Shown here: positions 1-7,875 of the stretch, piece after piece | Position numbering within the stretch: the stretch's first letter is position 1 | How the letters are laid out: each line of letters starts with the position of its first letter | Assembly (NCBI GenBank): GCA_019118525.1 | Contig: DWYV01000050.1 | Span: 1 to 64,000, forward strand | DNA length: 64,000 nt | Source: Candidatus Bariatricus faecipullorum | GTDB lineage: Bacteria; Bacillota; Clostridia; Lachnospirales; Lachnospiraceae | Reading direction: 5' to 3' | The notes under the pieces: generated by a model | Databases searched by the model: none | Told to the model about the DNA's origin: nothing | The model's input: only the letters and a program-made list of their open reading frames with translations | Made by a program: the position numbers and the translations under genes

Positions 1-31
1 GACGGGTACGGGCCGGCCCGTACCCGTCCCC
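1..31. repeat. Dispersed palindromic repeat, copy A (cut by window edge)
   Basis: Positions 1-28 form a perfect inverted repeat (GACGGGTACGGGCC and its complement), followed by CCC that matches the outer arm of the other copies. The left GGG(G) and any left flank lie outside the window. The stem carries the G-C variant at the position where most copies have A-T. It lies 26 bp before spoIIAA. See the copies near 9.3, 18.8, 41.2, 45.4, 59.4 and 61.7 kb. Confidence 0.9.
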
Positions 32-56
32 GGCGATACCAGAAAGGGGAATCAGC

Positions 57-389
57 ATGCAGTATCAGGTAGAAGAAAACTGTCTTACTATTTTTCTGCC
101 GCCGGAGGTGGACCATCACAATGCAGGGGAAATCCGGCGGGAGGCGGACAGAATTGTCAGGGAAAAGCATATCCGGCACATTATTTTTGATTTTCGGGAT
201 ACCAGTTTTATGGACAGCTCCGGAATCGGCGTGATAATGGGACGCTACCGGAATATTTCCCTGATTGGCGGAGACGTGTGGGCGGCCCATGCGAATCCGA
301 GAATGAAAAAAATACTGACCATGTCCGGTGTGACAAAAATTATGCAGCTTTATGATGAGGAGGAAGAAACATATGGAGCACACGAATGA
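57..389 (+). CDS. spoIIAA: Anti-sigma F factor antagonist SpoIIAA
   Basis: STAS-domain protein of 110 residues, the usual length. In the forespore the dephosphorylated form binds SpoIIAB and frees sigma F. The motif FMDSSGIGVI holds the serine phosphorylated by SpoIIAB; by alignment with the Bacillus protein this is Ser54. The DHH motif near residue 20 is also typical. ATG at 57 follows an AGAAAGGGGA ribosome binding site. It is first in a spoIIAA-spoIIAB-sigF-spoVA run, and its 3' end overlaps spoIIAB by 17 bp. The operon promoter, usually sigma H dependent, must lie upstream of the window. Confidence 0.97.
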   Translation: MQYQVEENCLTIFLPPEVDHHNAGEIRREADRIVREKHIRHIIFDFRDTSFMDSSGIGVIMGRYRNISLIGGDVWAAHANPRMKKILTMSGVTKIMQLYDEEEETYGAHE

Positions 390-828
390 AATGGAACTGA
401 CCTTTGACAGCAGCTCAGTGAACGAAAGTTTTGCCCGGGTAACGGTGGCGGCTTTTCTGACCAGGCTCAATCCCACCCTGGAGGAGGTGGCGGATGTGAA
501 AACAGCGGTTTCCGAGGCCGTCACCAACGCCATTATTCACGGATACGGAGAACAGCCCGGGAAAATCCGGATTCACTGCCGGACAAAAGGGCAGGAAATC
601 TACATAGATGTCTGCGACGAGGGGGCGGGAATCGCCGATGTGGAAAAAGCCATGGAACCGCTTTTTACCACCAGGCCGGAACTGGAACGTTCCGGTATGG
701 GATTCGCATTTATGGAGGCATTTATGGATGAACTTTCCGTGGATTCCGCACTGGGAAAGGGAACCCGGGTTCATATGAAAAAGGTCATTGGAGAAGGACG
801 GAAGGCATGGAGCACACAATCGCTTTGA
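373..828 (+). CDS. spoIIAB: Anti-sigma F factor / serine kinase SpoIIAB
   Basis: GHKL-family serine kinase of 151 residues that holds sigma F inactive and phosphorylates SpoIIAA. The ATP-binding motifs are visible: the N-box (EAVTNAIIHGYG), the G1 box (DEGAGI) and the glycine-rich lid with SGMGFAFM. An upstream ATG at 352 gives a longer frame, but ATG 373 is preferred because GAGGAGGAAG lies just before it and MEHTNEMEL matches the family N-terminus. It overlaps spoIIAA by 17 bp and sigF by 22 bp, which suggests translational coupling and fixed protein ratios. Confidence 0.96.
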   Translation: MEHTNEMELTFDSSSVNESFARVTVAAFLTRLNPTLEEVADVKTAVSEAVTNAIIHGYGEQPGKIRIHCRTKGQEIYIDVCDEGAGIADVEKAMEPLFTTRPELERSGMGFAFMEAFMDELSVDSALGKGTRVHMKKVIGEGRKAWSTQSL

Positions 829-1520
829 TTCAGAAATCACACCAGGGAGATAAAAAGGCGAGAGAACAGCTGATAAAAGAAAATGCCGGACTGGTCTGGT
901 GTGTTGCGAAGCGGTTTTACGGCAGGGGCACAGAGGCCGAGGACCTGTTTCAGATAGGAAACATCGGCCTGCTCAAGGCCATTGACAAATTTGATATTTC
1001 TTACGAGGTAAAGTTTTCCACTTATGCCGTTCCCCTGATTTCCGGGGAGATTAAGCGGTTTCTCAGGGACGACGGCATGATAAAAGTCAGCCGCTCCCTG
1101 AAAAGCACGGCGGCCCAGGCTTTCCAGGCGAAGGAAATTCTTCGGGAAAAACTGGGGAGAGAGCCGGATATCCGGGAAATTTCCGACTATCTGAAAATAG
1201 ATCGTGAAGATCTGGTGCTGGCCATGGATGCCCAGGTGGAGGTGGAATCCCTTCACCGGCCCGTATACCAGAAGGACGGAAATGAAGTGTCCCTTCTGGA
1301 AAAACTGCCCCAGGAAGAGGGGACGGAAGAAAAAGTGGTAGAACGGATTCTGCTGGCAGAACTTCTGGAAACGCTGGACAAAGAAGAAAGACAGCTGATT
1401 TACCTGCGGTATTTTGCGGAAAAAACACAGTCCGCAACGGGAAAACAGCTGGGAATTTCCCAGGTTCAGGTATCCCGGATGGAAAAAAGAATTCTGGAAA
1501 AGCTTCGGAGAAAGCTTTAA
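807..1520 (+). CDS. sigF: RNA polymerase sigma-F factor
   Basis: Forespore-specific sigma-70 family factor of 237 residues. Region 2 includes EDLFQIGNIGLLKAIDKFD and the FSTYAVPLISGEIKRFLRDD segment typical of SigF/SigG. Region 3 follows around residues 95-150, and a region 4 helix-turn-helix (KQLGISQVQVSRME) sits near the C-terminus. ATG 807 lies inside the end of spoIIAB behind GGAGAAGGACGGAAGG. It directs early forespore genes; the spoVA genes that follow are normally read under sigma G, so read-through or an internal promoter is expected. Confidence 0.96.
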   Translation: MEHTIALIQKSHQGDKKAREQLIKENAGLVWCVAKRFYGRGTEAEDLFQIGNIGLLKAIDKFDISYEVKFSTYAVPLISGEIKRFLRDDGMIKVSRSLKSTAAQAFQAKEILREKLGREPDIREISDYLKIDREDLVLAMDAQVEVESLHRPVYQKDGNEVSLLEKLPQEEGTEEKVVERILLAELLETLDKEERQLIYLRYFAEKTQSATGKQLGISQVQVSRMEKRILEKLRRKL

Positions 1521-1579
1521 AAAAACAGAATTTTTTCCGGGAAACCGTGCATACTAACCCTGAAAGAGAGGTGGAATGC

Positions 1580-1756
1580 ATGGAAAAAACAAGAAGAAAA
1601 ATCTGGTTTTTTCTGCTGTCTGTTGTAATAGTGGCCGTTATCTGCGGGGCGGTTTACTATTTTTACAGTTCAAAGGATACCCGCATTCTGACAGAAGGGA
1701 CCCTGATTTCCCAGTTTTCCGGCTGGGTGAAAGGCATGGCGGGCTATGGCAGATAA
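1580..1756 (+). CDS. Small single-pass membrane protein between sigF and spoVAA
   Basis: A 58-residue protein with a basic N-terminus (MEKTRRK) and one hydrophobic segment at about residues 6-26, followed by a short polar, probably extracytoplasmic tail ending FSGWVKGMAGYGR. The frame also opens at 1547, but ATG 1580 lies behind AAAGAGAGGTGGAA and removes a non-hydrophobic leader. Its end overlaps the spoVAA start by 11 bp, so it is likely translated with the operon. I do not recognise a family. Position suggests a sporulation role, but this is inference. Confidence 0.65.
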   Translation: MEKTRRKIWFFLLSVVIVAVICGAVYYFYSSKDTRILTEGTLISQFSGWVKGMAGYGR

Positions 1757-2381
1757 GACGATACTCTATATAAAAGGCGAGAAAAATACAGAGGTCGCAA
1801 GAAGGGAAGTCCGTCTGGGGGATATTCTGACTCTGGAATGCCAGAGGAAGGACCTGGTAAACCGTCTCTCCCAGATACGGATTCTGCGGATTCCCGAGCA
1901 GGGTCCCAGCCGTGTGGTAGTTTCTGTACTAAAAATTATTTCCTGCATTCAGGAAGTCTGCCCCGGCCTGGATATCCGCAATGAAGGCGAGACGGACTTC
2001 ATTGTCACTTATGCGCCGCAGAAGGCAGAAAAGATGTGGAGCCACTGGCTGAAAGCCGTACTGACAGGGGGGATTACATTCCTGGGTGCGGCTTTTTCCA
2101 TTATGTCCTTTAATAACGATGTAAACCTGACCGGGATGTTTTCCCAGATTTATGAGCTTTTAACCGGACGGTCTTCCGACGGTTTTACGATTCTGGAGCT
2201 GACCTACAGCATCGGGCTGGCCGCCGGAATTCTGATTTTTTTCAATCACTTCGGGAGAAAGAAATTTTCCGTGGACCCTACGCCCATGGAGGTGGAAATG
2301 CGTCTCTACGAAACGGATATTCAGGATACGCTCATCAATTCCAGCAGCAGAAAGGGGAAGGAACTGGATGGAAACAGCTAG
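1746..2381 (+). CDS. spoVAA: Stage V sporulation protein AA
   Basis: Protein of 211 residues, normal for SpoVAA. It has a soluble N-terminal domain (residues 1-98) and two membrane spans (about 102-122 and 150-168). SpoVA proteins form the inner spore membrane machinery that takes up calcium-dipicolinate during sporulation and releases it in germination. ATG 1746 overlaps the preceding small gene, and the 3' end overlaps spoVAB by 14 bp. Identity rests on sequence resemblance plus the following AB-AC-AD-AE order. Confidence 0.9.
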   Translation: MADKTILYIKGEKNTEVARREVRLGDILTLECQRKDLVNRLSQIRILRIPEQGPSRVVVSVLKIISCIQEVCPGLDIRNEGETDFIVTYAPQKAEKMWSHWLKAVLTGGITFLGAAFSIMSFNNDVNLTGMFSQIYELLTGRSSDGFTILELTYSIGLAAGILIFFNHFGRKKFSVDPTPMEVEMRLYETDIQDTLINSSSRKGKELDGNS

Positions 2382-2787
2382 ACTGGTGCTGACCGGTATC
2401 GTCGGCCTGGCGGCAGGAGGCAGCGTGGCCGCAGGGCTCTCCGCGTTTATCAGCGGGCTGGGCGTGGTATCGGACTTTGCCGACCGGACCCATACCGGAA
2501 ACCGGATTCATTTTTATGAGGACTGCCTGATGCTGGGCGGAATTCTGGGAAACCTCATCTGGATATACCGGACTCCCGTTCCCGGCGGAACCTGGCTGCT
2601 TCCAGTGTTCGGGCTGTTCGGCGGGATATTCGTTGGCGCCTGGTCCATGGCCCTGGCGGAAATTCTGGACATTTTCCCGGTATTTACCAGGCGGCTGAAG
2701 CTGGGACAGCTTCTGTCCTGGATGATTCTGGGCATTGCCTTTGGAAAATGCGCCGGAGCCCTGCTGTTTTTTATAAAGCGGTGGTAG
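2368..2787 (+). CDS. spoVAB: Stage V sporulation protein AB
   Basis: Integral membrane protein of 139 residues with about four hydrophobic segments, matching SpoVAB size and character. Part of the dipicolinate channel operon. The start ATG (2368) lies inside the end of spoVAA, preceded by GAAAGGGGAAGGAACTGG. A 91-bp gap to spoVAC is the only sizeable gap in this stretch of the spoVA run. Confidence 0.9.
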   Translation: METARLVLTGIVGLAAGGSVAAGLSAFISGLGVVSDFADRTHTGNRIHFYEDCLMLGGILGNLIWIYRTPVPGGTWLLPVFGLFGGIFVGAWSMALAEILDIFPVFTRRLKLGQLLSWMILGIAFGKCAGALLFFIKRW

Positions 2788-2878
2788 AACAGAAGCGGGT
2801 CAGGAGAAAAAACCGTGTATGATTTTTTGCCGCAGGGGGAAACTGATAGAAAGAAACAGAAGAAGGAAGGGAATACAG

Positions 2879-3331
2879 ATGCGTTGGAAACCACGAGACT
2901 ATGAGCAGTATGTAAAACGGAAAACGCCTGTGCGGAAGCTGTTCCCGGATATGGTCCGGGCTTTTGTCACCGGAGGGATTATCTGTGTGGCCGGTCAGGG
3001 CATCCTGAATTACTGCGAGCTGCAGGGAATGGACAAGGATGAAGCGGGAAGCTGGTGCTCCCTGCTGCTGGTGCTGGCCAGTATTCTGCTGACCGGAACC
3101 GGCCTTTACGCGAGACTGGCCAACTGGGGCGGGGCCGGAGCGCTGGTTCCGATTACCGGATTTGCCAACTCCGTGGCGTCGCCGGCCATTGAATATAAAA
3201 AAGAAGGACATGTTTTCGGAATCGGCTGCAAAATTTTTACCATTGCAGGGCCGGTTATTCTGTACGGGATTTTTACAAGCTGGCTTCTGGGACTGCTCTA
3301 CTGGGGCGCCAGAACCATGGGATGGCTATAG
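2879..3331 (+). CDS. spoVAC: Stage V sporulation protein AC
   Basis: Membrane protein of 150 residues. The N-terminal YEQYVKRKTP motif is characteristic of SpoVAC, and several hydrophobic segments follow (PDMVRAFVTGGIICVAGQG, the LLLVLASILLTGTG stretch and the C-terminal WLLGLLYWGAR). SpoVAC is the mechanosensitive channel-forming component of the dipicolinate system in Bacillus (family knowledge). An in-frame start at 2819 is possible, but ATG 2879 follows AGAAGGAAGGG at good spacing and gives the family N-terminus. Confidence 0.95.
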   Translation: MRWKPRDYEQYVKRKTPVRKLFPDMVRAFVTGGIICVAGQGILNYCELQGMDKDEAGSWCSLLLVLASILLTGTGLYARLANWGGAGALVPITGFANSVASPAIEYKKEGHVFGIGCKIFTIAGPVILYGIFTSWLLGLLYWGARTMGWL

Positions 3332-3352
3332 AGAAGGAAGGAGGCAGAGAGG

Positions 3353-4369
3353 ATGAATCAGGTCATGGGAACACAGAGTATCTCCTTTGCAGTGCCGCCG
3401 TATATTTTAAGCAGTGGCTGCGTGGCGGGGAAAAAGGAGAAGGAAGGACCGCTGGGACGGCTGTTTGACAAGACTTCGGAAGACGACCTGTTCGGAGAGA
3501 ACACCTGGGAGGCGGCGGAAGGCGTCATGCAGCAGATGGCCTGCATGCTGGCGCTGAAAAAGGCCAAAGAGCCCCCGGAAAAGGTGCGCTATCTGTTCGG
3601 CGGGGACCTGCTGCGCCAGGGAATTGCCACCTCCAAAGGGGCAAAAGAACTGGAAATCCCCCTTTTCGGGCTGTTCGGGGCCTGCTCCACTTCCGGGGAA
3701 GGGCTGGCGCTGGCGGCCATGGCCGTGGCAGGCGGTTTCGGGGACAGAATGCTGGCCGTGACGTCCAGCCATTTCGCCAGCGCGGAGAAGGAGTTCCGTT
3801 TTCCCCTGGATTACGCAAACCAGAGGCCCCTTTCCGCTTCCTGGACCGTAACCGGAAGCGGCGCGTTTCTGGTCGGAAACCAGAAAAGTCCGGTGCGGAT
3901 TACGGGGGTTACAATAGGGAAAATCGTGGACTACGGGCTCAAGGATTCCCAGAACATGGGCGCCTGCATGGCGCCGGCGGCCTGCGATACCATTCTCCGG
4001 AATCTGGAGGATTTTGGGCGGAAGGAAGAAGACTATGACCGGATTGTCACCGGGGACCTGGGGTATGTGGGCCAGTCCATTCTCTTTGACCTGATTCGGA
4101 AAAACGGACGGGACATCAAGGAACAGCACATGGACTGCGGGATGCTGATATTTGACCAGAGGACCCAGAATACCAGCGCCGGGGGAAGCGGCTGCGGATG
4201 TGCGGCAGTTACGCTGGCGGCCTATATTCTGCCCCGGCTGGCAGCAGGCGAGTGGAAGCGGGTACTGTTTGTTCCCACCGGCGCTCTCATGTCCACGGTG
4301 AGCTACAATGAGGGAGAAAGCGTGCCCGGTATTGCCCACGGAATCGTGCTGGAGTCCTGCGCCGGGTAA
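3353..4369 (+). CDS. spoVAD: Stage V sporulation protein AD
   Basis: Soluble protein of 338 residues with a thiolase/KAS-like fold. It is the cytoplasmic-face component known to bind dipicolinate. Diagnostic stretches are the N-terminal YILSSGCVAGKKEKEGPLG, the central GLFGACSTSGEGLALAA segment and the C-terminal GCGCAAVTLAAYILPRL. The start is supported by GGAGGCAGAGAGG immediately before ATG 3353. It sits 21 bp after spoVAC and 13 bp before spoVAE. Confidence 0.96.
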   Translation: MNQVMGTQSISFAVPPYILSSGCVAGKKEKEGPLGRLFDKTSEDDLFGENTWEAAEGVMQQMACMLALKKAKEPPEKVRYLFGGDLLRQGIATSKGAKELEIPLFGLFGACSTSGEGLALAAMAVAGGFGDRMLAVTSSHFASAEKEFRFPLDYANQRPLSASWTVTGSGAFLVGNQKSPVRITGVTIGKIVDYGLKDSQNMGACMAPAACDTILRNLEDFGRKEEDYDRIVTGDLGYVGQSILFDLIRKNGRDIKEQHMDCGMLIFDQRTQNTSAGGSGCGCAAVTLAAYILPRLAAGEWKRVLFVPTGALMSTVSYNEGESVPGIAHGIVLESCAG

Positions 4370-4382
4370 AGGAGGAAAGAAA

Positions 4383-4769
4383 ATGGCAGCTTTTTTTGAA
4401 ACGTATCAGATACTGGATTATGTCAATGCATTCTGGGTGGGAGGGCTTATATGCGCTCTGGTGCAGATTCTGCTGGACCGCACCCAGATGATGCCCGGAC
4501 GGGTGATGGTGCTCCTTGTCGTAAGCGGTGCCGTGCTGGGGTTTCTGAACCTGTTCGAGCCCCTTCGGGAGTTTGCGGGCGCAGGGGTGTCCGTTCCCCT
4601 GCTCGGCTTCGGAAATACGCTGTGGAACGGAGTGAAGGAGGCGGTGAAGGAACACGGGTTCCTGGGCGTTTTTATGGGAGGTTTCACCGCCAGTGCGGTG
4701 GGAATCAGCGCAGCCCTGATATTCGGGTACCTTTCGGCCCTGATTTTTGAGCCGAAGATGAAGAAATAG
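4383..4769 (+). CDS. spoVAE: Stage V sporulation protein AE (AEb type)
   Basis: Membrane protein of 128 residues with the SpoVAEb pattern: hydrophobic N-terminal segment (YVNAFWVGGLICALVQILLD) and a central FGNTLWNGVKEAVKEHGFLG motif, then a hydrophobic C-terminus. ATG 4383 follows AAGGAGGAAAGAAA; a longer in-frame start at 4308 has no such site. It is the last spoVA gene here: no spoVAEa or spoVAF follows, so this is the short AA-AB-AC-AD-AE arrangement. Confidence 0.93.
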   Translation: MAAFFETYQILDYVNAFWVGGLICALVQILLDRTQMMPGRVMVLLVVSGAVLGFLNLFEPLREFAGAGVSVPLLGFGNTLWNGVKEAVKEHGFLGVFMGGFTASAVGISAALIFGYLSALIFEPKMKK

Positions 4770-4797
4770 GGCAAGGCCGGGCTTGTCTTAAGCGGGA

Positions 4798-4814
4798 AAG
4801 AGTGTTACACTCTT
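4798..4814. promoter_or_regulatory. Short perfect palindrome after spoVAE
   Basis: AAGAGTGT-T-ACACTCTT, 8-bp arms with a single central base, 36 bp before the next start codon. It could be an operator for the downstream gene or part of a weak terminator, but no U-tract follows. The function is not known. Confidence 0.4.
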
Positions 4815-4849
4815 AATAAACACAGCAAAGATGAAGGAGGCGGTCAGTA

Positions 4850-5473
4850 ATGAAAAAGCACACGGTGATTACCATTGGAAGACAGTTCGGAAGTGGCGGC
4901 CATGAGGTGGGGCTGAAGCTTTCCAGCCGGCTTGGCATCCCCGTTTATGACCGCAGCCTGATTCAGATGGCGGCCGGGGAACTGGGAGTCAGCAGGGAAA
5001 AAGCCGAAGAGGCGGATGAGACTGTTCTGGGCAGATTTTTTTCCGGTCACAAGGCGGAGGAACTCAGTTATACCGAACTGCCCCCGGATGAAGAGCAGGC
5101 AGTTCCCCTGAGCGACCAGATGTATCAGATTCAGTCGGAAATCATCCGGCGGGTGGCGAAAAGAGAGCCCTGCATTATTATCGGGCGGTGTGCGGACTGC
5201 ATTCTGGAGGATGTGGTTCCCTGCCTGAATGTGTTTGTTTATGCGGAAATAGGGGACCGGATAGAACGGATCCGGAAGCTTTACAACCTGAACGAAGAAG
5301 AAGCCTGGGAAAAAATCCGCAGAGTGGACCGGGCCAGAAAAGAATATTATGAGGTACATACCGGGAACACCTGGGGCGGAATCGAGTCCCATCAGATGAT
5401 TTTCAATATCAGCCTGATGGATATGCAGGACGTGATAGACGTGCTGGCGGCCATGTACCGGGCAAGAAGATAG
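4850..5473 (+). CDS. Cytidylate kinase-like protein (paralogue 1)
   Basis: Protein of 207 residues of the Cytidylate_kin2-like P-loop family. The N-terminus ITIGRQFGSGGHEVG resembles a nucleotide-binding loop but has Gly-Gly where true kinases have Gly-Lys-Ser/Thr. Further shared blocks are IPVYDRSLIQMAA, IIIGRCADCILE and RKEYYEVHTGNTWG. A paralogue with the same blocks lies at 60468-61109. The true substrate of this family is unclear, so cytidylate kinase activity should not be assumed. ATG 4850 follows GAAGGAGGCGG. It appears to be a single-gene unit ended by the hairpin at about 5496. Confidence 0.85.
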   Translation: MKKHTVITIGRQFGSGGHEVGLKLSSRLGIPVYDRSLIQMAAGELGVSREKAEEADETVLGRFFSGHKAEELSYTELPPDEEQAVPLSDQMYQIQSEIIRRVAKREPCIIIGRCADCILEDVVPCLNVFVYAEIGDRIERIRKLYNLNEEEAWEKIRRVDRARKEYYEVHTGNTWGGIESHQMIFNISLMDMQDVIDVLAAMYRARR

Positions 5474-5495
5474 ACAAATAGAAATAAGGAAGGTG

Positions 5496-5537
5496 TTAAA
5501 AACCGTCTGTGGCAGAAATGCTGCAGGCGGTTTTTGT
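5496..5537 (+). terminator. Rho-independent terminator
   Basis: AAAAACCGTCTG pairs with CAGGCGGTTTTT (one G-U pair) around a short loop and runs into a T-rich tract. It follows the cytidylate-kinase-like gene by about 25 bp. Confidence 0.85.
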
Positions 5538-5589
5538 TAATTAAAAAATTTTTAAGATTTTTCCTACCATAATCTTTCCTTTTCTTTCC

Positions 5590-5595
5590 TATAAT
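5590..5595 (+). promoter_or_regulatory. Probable -10 box (TATAAT) for the ABC system
   Basis: A perfect TATAAT lies 39 bp before the TTG start of the ATP-binding protein. No clear -35 hexamer is visible 17 bp upstream. The region holds three TTTCCT repeats (about 5560-5590), so an activator may be needed. Confidence 0.5.
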
Positions 5596-5633
5596 AAGTT
5601 CATCTTACAGCATACGCGAGGGAGGAAAAATCT

Positions 5634-6344
5634 TTGGAACATACCATTGAAGTACGGAATCTGTACAAGTTCTACCGGGTGGGCGACAGCGTGGTCCGGG
5701 CTCTGAACGGCCTGAATTTTACTATTGCTGCCGGAGAGTTCTGCGCCATCGTAGGCACTTCGGGCTCCGGAAAGTCCACGCTTCTCAATATGCTTGCCGG
5801 TCTGGAAAAACCCACGAAGGGAGAAATTATCATCAGTGGAAAACACATCGAAAAACTGACGGAAGCAGAACTGGTCCGTTTCCGCCGGGAGCATGTGGGA
5901 TTTATCTTTCAGTCCTTTCATCTGCTGGGAACCCTGAATGCCCTGGAAAATGTGGCGCTGCCCTTAAGTTTCCGGGGAGAACGGCGGGCGTCCCGGATGA
6001 AAAAGGCGGAGAAACTGCTGGATATGGTGAATCTGGGAAACCACAAAAAACATCTGCCGGTTCAGATGTCCGGCGGACAGCAGCAGAGAGTAGGCGTAGC
6101 CAGGGCGCTGGTTACGGGAGCGGAAATTATTTTTGCCGACGAGCCTACGGGAAATCTGGACTCCCATACGTCTGCCGATGTGATGAGGCTGATGCAGAAA
6201 GTGGTGAAGGAGCAGAAACGGACCCTGGTCATGGTAACCCATGACGAACATCTGGCGTCCTATGCAGACCGGATTTTCCACATCAGCGATGGAGAAATTG
6301 TAAAAATAGAGGAAAAGGAGAAAGAAGACAATGAAGGGAAGTAA
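5634..6344 (+). CDS. ABC transporter ATP-binding protein, MacB/LolD type
   Basis: ATPase of 236 residues. Walker A is GTSGSGKST (residues 41-49), the signature is MSGGQQQR (from residue 145), and Walker B is IIFADEP with an H-switch in VTHDEH. The F/Q-loop IFQSFHLLGTLNALENV is typical of MacB/LolD-like ATPases that power FtsX-type permeases by mechanotransmission. The start is TTG at 5634 behind GGGAGGAAAAA; no closer ATG fits. Its end overlaps the next gene by 14 bp. It forms a three-gene unit with a secreted-domain protein and an FtsX permease. Confidence 0.93.
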   Translation: MEHTIEVRNLYKFYRVGDSVVRALNGLNFTIAAGEFCAIVGTSGSGKSTLLNMLAGLEKPTKGEIIISGKHIEKLTEAELVRFRREHVGFIFQSFHLLGTLNALENVALPLSFRGERRASRMKKAEKLLDMVNLGNHKKHLPVQMSGGQQQRVGVARALVTGAEIIFADEPTGNLDSHTSADVMRLMQKVVKEQKRTLVMVTHDEHLASYADRIFHISDGEIVKIEEKEKEDNEGK

Positions 6345-7875
6345 AAAACTGTTAGCCGGAATCCTGGGACTGGCCCTGATGCTGGGCGTTATGCCGGCAA
6401 ACCCGGCCAGAGCGGCAGAAGGACCCGGGATACGGGCGAAAGAAGAAAGCATTGTATATGAAGCGGGAGAAAAGAAGGACCTGAAAGTTCTGGTGGCCAA
6501 TACCGGCCAGGAAGAGATGAATGCCATTACTGTAAAACCGGTAACAGATACAAAATTGAAGAACTATCCATTTGCGGTCAGCAACCGGGAAGAAAAGAAG
6601 GAAATTGACAGTCTGAAGCCAGGAGAGGAAAAGGAACTGGCTTTTTCTTTCCAGGCCCGGGACGATGTGAAAGATAAATATTATAAAATACAGTTCCAGT
6701 GTAGTGCTGTTCAGGGAGAAGAAGCGCTGGAGAGCAGTGCAGAGATAGTGGTACAGACCAAAGCGGCAGAAAAAGCGGCAGAGCAGCCCCAGGGCGGCCA
6801 GTCCGGTCAGGAGAATCAGCCCGGCCAGGCGACCGGCGGAGAAAACGGGGGAACTGTTTCGGAAAACTTAGGGACCGCTTACAGTTATGACGATGGTGGT
6901 GTCTATAATTCTGAACCGATGTCTTCCGGAGGCGGAAGCACAACGGCATCTGTCCCCCGTGTGATTGTGACCGGGTTTTCTACGGATCCGGCAGAAGTGC
7001 GTGCTGGAAGCAATTTTAAACTTACCCTGCACCTGAAAAATACGTCTGGCAGTACCCGGGTACAGAATATGCTGTTTGACCTGAACGCGCCGACCGAGGG
7101 AAGCGAGGAGGCCACTGCAGCACCCGCATTTCTTCCGGTATCCGGCTCCAGTTCCATTTATCTGGACCAGATTCCGGCAGGAGGGACAAAGGATATTTCC
7201 ATTGACCTGAACGCCAAGGGCGACCTGGTGCAGAAGCCCTACAGCATCCAGGTTTCCATGAAATATGAGGATTCTGCGGCCACCCAGTATGAAAGTGAAT
7301 CCGCAGTATCCATTCCGGTAAAACAGGACCCCCGGTTTGAATTTGGAGAGTTTCAGATTAGTCCTTCCAGTATCAGTGTGGGGGAGGAAGCCAATGTGAT
7401 GTGCGACCTCTACAATCTGGGACGAATCAAACTCTATAATGTCAAAGCAGAATTTTCCGGAGAGGGAATTAAGACAGAAACCGTATTTGTGGGAAATGTA
7501 GAGTCCGGAAGCAGTGCGACCATCGACGCCATGATAGAAGGGGAGAGCGTTACCGCCGGCCCGGGAACCATGAAGATGACCTTGAGCTATGAGGACGAAT
7601 CCGGTACGGTTTCCACCACAGAGCAGACCTTTGAACTGGAAGTCACGGAAGATATGGCCATGACAGACATGGCCATGACAGATTATGAAATCGAAGACCA
7701 GGGAGGTTTCCCAGTACTGCCAGTGGGAATCGCGGTGATTCTTGCCGCGGGAGCAGCAGTAACGGCCATTCTGTACCGCAGGAAAAAGAAAAAGAGAATA
7801 ATGGAAGAGGAGGAAATGATACATGAATTTGACGGACTTGCTGAAGATGAGTCTGGGGAATCTGAAACGCCGTAA
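6331..7875 (+). CDS. Membrane-anchored CARDB/COG1361-like extracytoplasmic protein
   Basis: Protein of 514 residues with a signal peptide (residues 1-28, AARA-like cleavage). Beta-rich repeats of CARDB or S-layer-like type follow (about 35-145 and 215-440, with a Gly/Gln/Pro-rich linker at about 150-210), then one C-terminal membrane span (about 461-482) and a basic-acidic cytoplasmic tail. Residues DMAMTDMAMTD near 440-450 come from a short tandem duplication. It lies between the ATPase and the permease and overlaps both, so it is probably a dedicated extracytoplasmic partner, comparable in place to the adaptor protein of MacAB. Substrate unknown. Confidence 0.8.
   Translation: MKGSKKLLAGILGLALMLGVMPANPARAAEGPGIRAKEESIVYEAGEKKDLKVLVANTGQEEMNAITVKPVTDTKLKNYPFAVSNREEKKEIDSLKPGEEKELAFSFQARDDVKDKYYKIQFQCSAVQGEEALESSAEIVVQTKAAEKAAEQPQGGQSGQENQPGQATGGENGGTVSENLGTAYSYDDGGVYNSEPMSSGGGSTTASVPRVIVTGFSTDPAEVRAGSNFKLTLHLKNTSGSTRVQNMLFDLNAPTEGSEEATAAPAFLPVSGSSSIYLDQIPAGGTKDISIDLNAKGDLVQKPYSIQVSMKYEDSAATQYESESAVSIPVKQDPRFEFGEFQISPSSISVGEEANVMCDLYNLGRIKLYNVKAEFSGEGIKTETVFVGNVESGSSATIDAMIEGESVTAGPGTMKMTLSYEDESGTVSTTEQTFELEVTEDMAMTDMAMTDYEIEDQGGFPVLPVGIAVILAAGAAVTAILYRRKKKKRIMEEEEMIHEFDGLAEDESGESETP

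Noticed and set aside
3407-4339. Long minus-strand frame opposite spoVAD, and similar long antisense frames opposite sigF, the amidohydrolase and other genes
   Set aside because: They mirror strongly supported genes on the plus strand, lack ribosome binding sites and show no family motifs; they follow from the GC-rich codon pattern.
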